Assembly: GCA_964434165.1 (NCBI GenBank)
Contig: CAYSUS010000016.1
Span: 25,529-89,528, forward strand
From: CAYSUS01 sp964434165
Lineage (GTDB): Bacteria; Planctomycetota; Planctomycetia; Pirellulales; Thermoguttaceae
Direction: 5' to 3'
DNA length: 64,000 bases
This document shows positions 51,832-61,800 of this stretch, one piece after another; the stretch's first letter is position 1; every line of letters starts with the position of its first letter. The notes under the pieces are model-generated. The model saw nothing but the letters and a program-made list of their open reading frames with translations, was not told the DNA's origin and did not search any database. The translations under genes were made by a program, and so were the position numbers.

Positions 51832-54453
51832 TCACGCGGTAGGGCTGGCCGCGCCGGCCAATTGCGCATCGATCTGGCGCGCGGCGCGCATGCCCTCGAC
51901 CACACCCTGCACGGCGGTGGTCCCGCCGTTGACCAGGTCGCCGCCGGCGTACACGCCCGGCACGCTGGTGGCCTGGCTGCCCGGCTCCGTGGCCACCAGG
52001 CCGTGGCGGTCGCGCACGAGCGGTCGCAGCGCGGCGGCCAGGTCGGCATCGAGCGCTTGCCCCATGGCCTCGATCACGTGATCCACGGCCAGGACGCTTT
52101 CGGTCCCCGGCACCACGGCCGGCCGACGGCGCCCGGACGCGTCGGGCTCGCCCAGCTCGGTCCGCGCGATGCGGAGGCCCGTGAGCCTGCCAGCGCTGTC
52201 GGTCTCGTAAGCGATAGGCTGCGTGAGAAGCATCAGGTGGCAGCCGGCCTTGAGCATCTCGTCGCGCTCGCCGGGCCAGGCCGGCATCTCCGCGAACGAC
52301 CGGCGATAGACGACGTACACGTCGGCCACTCCGAGGCGCCGCGCGGTGACGGCCGCGTCCACCGCCGTATTGCCCGCCCCCAGGACGGCCACGCGAGGGC
52401 CGAGGGAGGTGATGGCCCCGCGCTTCACGTCGCGGAGGAAGGAAAGGGCGTCGTACACTCCTTCGGTTTCGCCCAGCGAAGTCGCCTTGCCCAGGCCCAC
52501 GCTGAGGAACACCGCGTCGTGGCGGTCGCGAAGCGCGTCGAGCGCCACGTCCCGGCCCAGCGCCGCGCCGTAGCGGATCTCCAGGCGCGACGCGTCGAGG
52601 GCGGGCTGCAGGATGGCGCGGATCTCCCCGCCAGCGTCCGTATAGCGGGCGCCCGGAATCGTGGAATCGGGCGTTCCGCCCAGCCGCCGGCCCTTCTCGT
52701 AGAGCGTGACCGAGTGCCCCTTCTCCAGCAGTCCCACGGCGCAGGCCACGCCGGCCGGCCCGCCGCCGACCACGGCGACGCTTCTCCCCGAGGATTGCTT
52801 CGCCAGGCGCACGCCGGTGAGCCCCAGGCGGCGGGCCTGGCGACTGACCACGAGCTGGATGTCGCGGATGGGGATCGCGCACTCGCGGAAGATGTGCTCC
52901 ACGCAGCCCCCCTCGCACTGGACCTCGGCCGGGCAGACGTAGGCGCACATTTCGGGCAGGACGTTCGCCTCGCGCAGGGTCTCGTAGGCGTCGGCGATGC
53001 GGTCCTCGGCGTAGGCCTTGACGAAGCGGGGCACGTCGACCGACGCCGGACAGCCTCGCGTGCACGTGGCGAACTCGCAGTCATGGCACTGGCGGGCCCG
53101 GGCCTTCAGCTCGTCGGGCGCGAACCGCCGCCCCAGCCGGTACTGCTCGCCGTAGATCTCGCTGTCGCGGACCACGCACCCGGTCATGGTCCCGTCGCGC
53201 ATGATCTGCGAGCATCCCGAGCAGGTGATGCACGTCTGGTTCGGGTCCATGCGCCCGGTCGTGAGCACGTCGCGGGGCGCGTTCGGGTAGGCAAACGAGT
53301 TGCGCCCCTGGCCGAGCATCGTGGCCCAGCCCTGGCGGATCGCCGCGGCGCCGGCGTAAGGCACGAGGTGCCGCAGCCAGCTCATACCCGCCCCGATCAC
53401 CGGGAGATCGGGGAACGCCCGCTGCACGTCGCGGACGATATGAACGAAACGCACCACGCCTTCCAGCGGGTGCTCCTCGGGCGGGGTGACGCCGGCGATC
53501 GGCCGGTCGAACGGCCTGCCGTAGTGCGGGTTGTAATAGGGGTTGCCGACGGTGACGTTGAGCACGGGCAGGTCCGGCCCGCCCACCTGCTCGATCACGC
53601 GGATCGGCTCGGCGAGGTCGGGCTCGCGGTAGTCCTCGCGATCGACGCCGAACCCGAACGGGTGCGGGATGGCGTCGTACACGTTCATCCGCGTGGTGAC
53701 GAGGATGCCCGGCACCTCGCGCTTCACCCGGGCCATGACCTCGCGGAGCATGCGCGAGCGGTTCTCCGGCGAGCCGCCGTACTTGCCGTCGCGCGTGAAC
53801 GAGGCGAGCAGCTCGGAGATCAGGTAGCGGTGGCACGACTTGATGTCCACGCCGTCGAAGCCCGCCTGCCTGGCCAGCCCGGCCGCCTCCACGTAGGTGT
53901 CCTGGAGCCGGTCGAGGTAGTCGTCGGAGACGACCGGGTAGTCGGGCGGGAGGTGGTGCTTGGGGTCGAGCACCTCGCTGCGGTGGGCGATCAGGGGGCG
54001 CGGCACGCCGTCGGGCTTGCTGTAGCGGCCCGAGTGGGTCAGCTGCACGATGAGGATCACCTCGTGCCCGCAGGCCTCGCGCGCCGCGCGGCGCGTGGCC
54101 TCGACGAGCCGCGCGAACACATCGACGTTGCCCGCGTGCAGGCACGCCTGGTGGGGATTCGACCGGGCCTCGTGGAGGATGGCCGTGGCCTCCATCCACA
54201 AGAGGCCTGCCCCGCCCGAGGCGAACCGATGGTAGCGGCGGAAGGTCAGCTCGCCCGGGGCCCCGTCCGTGTCGGAGTCGAAGCCCTCCATGGGCTGGAC
54301 CACGAAACGGTTGGGCGCGGTCAAAGACCCGATCGGCACGGGATCGGCCAGGATCGAGAGGTCCTCGTCGAGGGGCAACTGAAGGCCGAGGTCGTCGAGC
54401 TCGGCGCGGAGCAGGTCGAGGTCTTTGAGGTGAAACGTCGTGTGGGCGGACAT
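51832..54453 (-). CDS. Old yellow enzyme fused to a GltD-like Fe-S/FAD module
   Basis: An 873-residue cytoplasmic fusion. Residues 35-400 are an FMN barrel of the OYE/2,4-dienoyl-CoA reductase type (PNRFVVQPMEGFDSD, HSGRYSKPDG, GVDIKSCHRYLISELL, SPENRSRMLREVM). A first cysteine cluster, C408, C411, C414 and C426, matches the 4Fe-4S site of that family. A second Fe-S region like glutamate synthase small subunit follows: C456, C459, C464, C468, then C503, C507, C513 and C517. A GltD-type FAD and NAD(P)H domain begins at SVAVVGGGPAGVACAVGLLEKGH (560-), with VAVLGAGNTAVDAAVTARRLG and VPGVYAGGDLVNGG later. Electrons probably pass from NAD(P)H via FAD and two Fe-S clusters to FMN. The substrate is unknown. 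Compared with NADH:flavin oxidoreductases, the doubled Fe-S set is the unusual part. Confidence 0.9.
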   Translation of the reverse strand: MSAHTTFHLKDLDLLRAELDDLGLQLPLDEDLSILADPVPIGSLTAPNRFVVQPMEGFDSDTDGAPGELTFRRYHRFASGGAGLLWMEATAILHEARSNPHQACLHAGNVDVFARLVEATRRAAREACGHEVILIVQLTHSGRYSKPDGVPRPLIAHRSEVLDPKHHLPPDYPVVSDDYLDRLQDTYVEAAGLARQAGFDGVDIKSCHRYLISELLASFTRDGKYGGSPENRSRMLREVMARVKREVPGILVTTRMNVYDAIPHPFGFGVDREDYREPDLAEPIRVIEQVGGPDLPVLNVTVGNPYYNPHYGRPFDRPIAGVTPPEEHPLEGVVRFVHIVRDVQRAFPDLPVIGAGMSWLRHLVPYAGAAAIRQGWATMLGQGRNSFAYPNAPRDVLTTGRMDPNQTCITCSGCSQIMRDGTMTGCVVRDSEIYGEQYRLGRRFAPDELKARARQCHDCEFATCTRGCPASVDVPRFVKAYAEDRIADAYETLREANVLPEMCAYVCPAEVQCEGGCVEHIFRECAIPIRDIQLVVSRQARRLGLTGVRLAKQSSGRSVAVVGGGPAGVACAVGLLEKGHSVTLYEKGRRLGGTPDSTIPGARYTDAGGEIRAILQPALDASRLEIRYGAALGRDVALDALRDRHDAVFLSVGLGKATSLGETEGVYDALSFLRDVKRGAITSLGPRVAVLGAGNTAVDAAVTARRLGVADVYVVYRRSFAEMPAWPGERDEMLKAGCHLMLLTQPIAYETDSAGRLTGLRIARTELGEPDASGRRRPAVVPGTESVLAVDHVIEAMGQALDADLAAALRPLVRDRHGLVATEPGSQATSVPGVYAGGDLVNGGTTAVQGVVEGMRAARQIDAQLAGAASPTA

Positions 54454-54546
54454 CGGGGACTCCGAGGCGGGCAGGGGCAGCGCGAACCGGGGATTATACC
54501 GCGCCGCGCGGGGACGGGCAGCGGAAAGCCTGGACTTCCGAAGTCT

Positions 54547-55620
<1,074 letters not shown>

Positions 55621-55657
55621 TGGCTACCCGCTTCGTGCAAAATCGCTTCGTGCGGAA

Positions 55658-55721
55658 GGGGACAGGCGTCGTTTGTGCAAAGCACCTTCGGGCCGCGGCG
55701 CGGCAACCGGTGCCAGTCCCC
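55658..55721. repeat. Palindromic intergenic element (copy C)
   Basis: GGGGACAGGC (55658-55667) and its imperfect partner GGTGCCAGTCCCC (55709-55721) form the ends. The centre GTGCAAAGCACCTTCGGGCC matches the core at 22570. Located just upstream of the threonine aldolase start, on the side of the giant gene. Confidence 0.6.
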
Positions 55722-55786
55722 GTTGACCCGTCATGCTACGGGTCTGTGCAGCCGTGTCAAGCCGCGCCAGACGCACGGGACGCAGA

Positions 55787-55819
55787 AGACTTGCGAAGTC
55801 TTGAAGACTTCGCAAGTCT
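55787..55819. repeat. 15-bp perfect hairpin after the giant gene
   Basis: AGACTTGCGAAGTCT (55787-55801), loop TGA, AGACTTCGCAAGTCT (55805-55819). It lies 15 bp beyond the stop of the 2690-residue gene on the minus strand and could act as its terminator, although no T-run follows. It shares its plan and much of its sequence with the hairpin at 54530. Confidence 0.85.
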
Positions 55820-55833
55820 GGGAATCGGGATTC

Positions 55834-58800
55834 CTAGCCGGCGGCGGGCAACGGCCGGTTCAGGCGCCGATAGATCTTGATCGCGATCCCCGCGATCACG
55901 GCCAACAGGCCGTACACGGGGAAGAACCCGAGCAGCAAGGCCAGCGCGCCCAGGGCGATCAGGGCCGTGGAGAATCCGGCCCCAAGGACCCAGTCGAAGC
56001 CGCCGGCCCGCCCCATGCGCAGCGCGGACAGGGCCAGGAGCACGACCACGACCACCACGGCCGACTGGATCCAGCCGCGAATCGCCTCGTGGGAGGCGCT
56101 GCGCGCGACGATCTCGCAGTCGCCGCCGGGCGTGGTGAAGCGATACACGCGGCCGCGCTTGGGCAAGGTCACGTCGAGGCTGGCCATGCCGGTGAGCGCA
56201 AGGCCGCCATCCGCGGAGCCGCCGACGAGCTGCGGCGCGCGGCCCCCGCCGGTCGCGGTGGCCCAGAGCCGGACGGAGTCCTCGGCCGCAAGCGACCGAT
56301 CGGGAACGCCGTCGGCCGACGGCGCGAAGTCTCCTCCCATCTGCGGGACCGCCGAACTGAAGTCCGGGCCGGGTTGCCCCTTGCGGTCGCGCGCGGTCCA
56401 GCTCATGTCAACGTCCGCGTTGAGCTCAGCGATTCCCTCCGAGACCTTCCGCTCCAGCGAGGTGCGCCCCGAAACGGGCGCCTGCTGGAGTCGCTTCTCC
56501 AGCCTCTGCTGGTACTGCATGATCTGCTCCGACTCGGTCGTGCCGAGGCCCCGCACGTCGAGACGGCCCGCGTCCTTCTGAAGCTCCGTGCGGAGCTTGC
56601 CCACGACGACATCCGCGGCCTGCGGCTGCTGGGCCGTGTAGGCCTGGCCTTGCGGCATCGCGTCCTGGAGCCGCAGGCGCTGGCCGCCGCCCTGTTCGCC
56701 CCCGCCGTGGCGGTCGCCGCGCGACTCGCCTCCCGCGCCGGCACGGGGTTGTGACGGTCGAGCTCCCGGTCCCGCGGGCGGCTGCTCGCCCCCGCGCTCG
56801 CCGTCGTCGGCCGGCGGGGGCAAGGGCTGGTTCAACAGGCCGTTCTCGTCGAGCCAGGCGTCGTTGAACTTGTTGCCCCGCGGCGCCGAGGGCTGCTGCC
56901 CGTCAAACGTCGTCACGTCCCAGTTGCCGCCCACGTCCTGCACTGTGTTTTTCCACCTCACGGCGCCCTGGCCCGCGTACAGGTCGTTGAGGCGCGAGCG
57001 GTTGTCCATCTCCGCCTGCGTCGGCGGTGCGGCCTCGAACCGGCGGACCTGCTCCTCGGCCTCCTGGAGCACCCCGGCGTTGCGCACGAGCTGCTGTTGG
57101 AGCGCCTCGTTGGGAGCGTAGTCGCCCATCTTGGACTTCATGTCCTTCATCGCCATCCCGAGCTGCTTGAGGTTGCTGGTCGCCCGGGCCTTGGCGAACG
57201 CGTCGGCCTCGCGCGAGGTCTCGACGAGCCGCTCGACGAGCTTGTTGTAGTAGTCGAACCGCTGCGCGGCCAGGTCGCCCTCGTCCTCGACCAGGCCCAT
57301 GGTGCCGCGGAAGTCGAACCACTCGAACCGCTCGGGCAGGTGCAGGCGGACCTGGCTCCGCTGGACGCGGATGTTGACGGTCTCGACCAGCGGGAACCGC
57401 GTGCGGCGCCCGGCGCGGGGCCGCTTCATGGCGCCGCCGTACTGCACGCGGACCTCGTAGTCCAGCTCGCCCGGCGCGGTCTTCACCAGCGGGATCCGCA
57501 CGTGCGCGCGCAGATCGCCGGCCGCGATCGCGCCCTGCGGGACCTCAGCCGGCTTGACCGGCTCGCCGTCCACGCGCGCGGTCCAGAGCCTCGACTCGCC
57601 GGGCAGGGCGATCTGGAGGAACTGCTCCGTGGAGTTGTCGACCCGATAGACGACCTCGCCGCGGTAGGCCCCCGCGGCATCGACCACGAGGTCGGTCTCG
57701 GCCAGCCCGATGGAGGCCCCGGCCGTGCGCACCGCCTCGCGCACGCGCGTGCTCACGCGCAGCCTGGGATCCGCCGCGCCGGGGCTGACCGCGTAGGCCC
57801 GGGTGATTCCCCCCAGCCTGTAGCCCTCCAGGGTCCGCCACTCGTTCTGCCCGGAGCTCAAGGGCTCCAGCTCGCGCGGCTCACCCGGCACGATCTCGTC
57901 GCGCCCGGCGCTCTGGAGTGTGACGTACTGGCGCACGGCGCGCCCGGACTCGATCCGCGGAATGGGCACCTCGTACGTCGCGTCGCGCTCCAAGAGACGG
58001 TCGTTCTGAACCAGCACGCGGAGCTGCCCGATCTTCTCGTCCTGGAGGCGCAGCACCGCGCGGCGCCAGCCCTCGGGCCCGTCGGGCGCGGGCTCGACGG
58101 TCTTCTGCTGGAGGTCGGGCACGCTGATCCGCGCGTCGGCCATCGAGGGCGGCAGCAGGAAGGCCAGCTCGCGCACGCCCGCCTTGCGCACCGTGTAGTC
58201 CAGGAGGATCGTCTCCTCCACCGCCCGGCTGGTGAAGCGGACGTTGGAGATCGTGGTGCAAAGCACCTCGGGCTCCTCGACGCCGAGCGCCAGCGTGCCC
58301 GCGTAGTCGGGCCGGTGGTAGCGCAGGGCGAGCCGCGTCACGTTGCGCTGGCCGTCGGCCAGCCACGATGCGAGCTCGCCGACGAGCGGCGTCTGGAGGT
58401 TCTCCGGGTCGCGAAGCTCGACCTTTACGCCCGGATCGGCCTGCACGGCGATGTCGCCCCGCTGCGAGAGCACCCCGCGGACCTCGAACCGCGGCACGGG
58501 GACCGTCTCGCCCGGCCCCTTGCCCGGCATGGTCCCATCGACGAGCACCTGAACCTCGCCTTGCTGCCCTTCGGAGAGGAAGACCGTGAGCAGCCTGCGG
58601 TCTTCCAACGCGGTCACGGCCCAGTCGAAGCGCCCGGGCGCGGCCACGGCCTCGTCGGCCAGCCCGTGGGGCAGAAACACCTCAACGCGGTAGATCGGGC
58701 GGCCTTCGACGTCGAGCTTCACGCGGGCCTCGACCGTCCGCTCGATCTCGGCGATCTTCAGCACGGTCTGCACCTCGGCGCGGACGCGCGCGACCGCGGG

Positions 58801-61800
58801 CTCGGCGGCAAGCCGCACCGTGAACGGCACGGACGCGAAACGGAACGCCTGGAACGGCTCGATGCCCAACGTCGAGGCGTCCTCGCGGGGCTCGGGCCCG
58901 CTGTCTGGCCTGGCGGACGCAGCGACGTCGATCCGCGTGACGCCGGCGGTGCTCTCCGCGCGAAGCTCCAACAGCGGGCTGCGGCGGATGGTGATCCGGC
59001 CCGACTGCATGCCGGCCTCGGGCACGCGGACCAGCGGAACGTCGAACTGCTTGAACGCGCCCTCGCCCACCGGCCCCTGGCGCCACAGCCGCAAGGCGAA
59101 CGACTCCCGGTCCTTGGCGGCCTTCAGCAGCGTGACCTCCACGGTCTGCTCGCCGTCGGCCCGGCGCGCGGTCCAGCCGCGGACGTTGCCGCCCTCGACC
59201 TTCTCCACCAGGTATTCCGGGGGAACGGAGAGCGTGAACCGCTCGCGCTGGCTCCGCGGGAACTGGAGGCTCAAGGGCCAGAACAGACTCAGGCCGCTCT
59301 CCTCGACGTCGAGCCGGGCGTCGGACTCGGCGGTCAGAGCACGATCGACCTCGCCGGCGGTGACCTGGGGCCGCCACTCGACGTGCAGCCTTCCGCCCGC
59401 GCCCAGCGCGGTCTCGATCCGCTGATTGGGCGCCTCGGTGTCGTAGGAGGTGCGGTCGGCGACCTGCGAGAGGCGCACCTCGGTCCGCTCCTGGGGCACG
59501 ACGATGGCAAGCGAGGCCGCCGGTCCGGCCGGCAATGTCCCCGACGCGATGCGCCAGCCGCCGCGGCGCTGAAGCGGCATGCGCACCGAGAGCTTCAGCT
59601 CGTGCCGCCCCTTGCCCGAGACCTGGAGCACCACGAACCGGCCCGCGGGCGCGGCCCGCGGCTGCGCCGCTTCGGCCTTTTGGGGCTCGTTGCCGCGTGG
59701 GGCCGCCTCGGCAGGCATGGGGAGGCTGATCTGGGCGGGCCGGCCGTCGAGCTCCGCCCGGGTGAGCACGCCGCCGTCCAGGGCAAGCGGCACGGAGACG
59801 TAACCCTCGGCGAACACCTCGACCGTGACCTGCCCCTCGACGCGCAGGTACTCGTCGCCCGACAAGCGCGTGGAGTAGCTGGTGCCTGCCAGGCCGTACG
59901 GGGCAGGCGGGGCCTTGGTCTGGAGCTTCTTGTCAGGGTACGCGCGGTTCCACAGCTCCACGTACTTGGCATACGGGACCATCATCTTCTCGGCGTCGCG
60001 GATGCCCGTGTCCGAGTCCGGGTCGTAGGGGATGATTACAGCATCCTCGGGCACGCTGACCGGCGGGGCCGGCTCGATCAGCTCGATCAAGGCCGCGAGG
60101 CCCTTGGCCTCGGGCGGGGCCGCCGTCGCGCTGGCGGTGAGAAGGACAGCCAGCGCCAGCGCCGCGGCGGTGGCGCACGCACGCCGATAGCCGAACAGCC
60201 CCCGCAGCACCCAGCCGACCAGGCCCAGAACCAGCCTGCCCAGCCAGACCGCCAGGTAGAAAGGCACCAAAAGCGCCGCCGCGAAGAAGGCCATGTTGGC
60301 CGGGCCGGCCGCCAGAGACATGCCGGGCAGTACGGGCACCAGCGTGGCGATCGCGGCCACCAGGAGGATGAACCTCGCTTTGGCCCGCGCGCTGCGGTAA
60401 ATCAGCACCAGGCCGACCAGCGCGACCAACAGGGCCAGGGCCCAGCCCAGCGTGACCAGGCGCGGCCGGTGGGCCACGGTCACGCTCAACAGCGGCGCTT
60501 CGCCCAGGCTCTGGAACGTGACCACCGAGCCGCCCTCCTCGGGCTTCATCCCCAGCTCGATCTGAAGGCTCCGCACGCCGGCGAGGTCGTCCAGCGCCTT
60601 CGTCTCGGACTTGCCGGGTTTCTTCTCGGCCGACTGCGGCAGCTCCGGGGTCCTGGTCGCCGCCGGGGGCGTCGCGGGCTTCGTCTCCGGCTCGGCCGGG
60701 GTCCTGGGCCGAGGCGGCGGGGGCGGCTCTTCTCGGGGCATGGCTTCACCGGACCCCGCTGGCCTCTCCGGCGGCGTGAGTGCGTCGGGCTCGGCTTCGT
60801 CGCCGTCGGGCGGTCCCTTTTCCACGCCCGGGGCGAGCCTGCGCTGCTCCCCCTCGGCGTCCATCTGCTCGGCGTAGGCTGCGTCGTCGCTCATGTAGTA
60901 GGGCGAGGGGAGCGATTCATCGACGGTGCTCTTCTTCTCGGTCTTGTATGCCCTGCCCACGCTGCGGCTAGAATCCACGGCGGTCTCGGCCACCTCGCGC
61001 GCCGCGCGGGACATGGGCCGGACGATGTACCCCGGGCCCGGCGTGCCGCCGCCCAGCACGTACATCACCACGGCCACCACGGCCGCGGCCGGCGGCTCGG
61101 TCTCCAGCTCGGTGGGCGAGACCGTGCCGTCGCTGGCGACAAGCTCGTAGCCCGACGGCAGGCGGACTTTCCATTGGAGGTCGGCAAGAGGGACCTTCTG
61201 CGGCACGGCCCCGGCCTCGGCGCGGAGGTGCAGTGCCGGAGCGGCCAGCGACACCCGACCCGTCATGCCCGGGCTCCGCGTGGGCGTCTGGTACACGATG
61301 CGGAGCCGGCACACCGCGGCCTCGGCGGCCGCCGGCAGACTGACGAGGATCCGCGCCCGGTCGCCGTCCTCTTCGCGCTGCGGCTTGATGGGCGCGCCGT
61401 TGACCTCGGCCGACCAGAGCTTCGACTCGGCCGGCAGGGTCAGTTCGAGGAACAGCGCCTTGGTTCTCAGTTCGAACGTGGCCTGGGTCTGGCTGACCCC
61501 GCTGGCCGACAGCAGCGTGATCAGCGCCGCCTTCTCGACGATTGCCGGATAGAGAGGCACCGAGGCCTGGGGGGCGACCGCGGCCGCGACCGGCGGCGGA
61601 TCGCCGGCGAAGCTGTGCACGCCCAACAGGCGCCGGCCGGGCTGGTACGCCGCCTCGACCAACTCTCCCACGTCCACCTGCCGGGCGTCGGTGCGGACTT
61701 CGACGTCGAGCTCGGCACTCCCCTCCACGGCGACCAGTCCCGACTGGTAGGCCACGTCCGCGGCCCGGATCAGCGGGAGCTGGACCTCGCCTTTCTCGCC

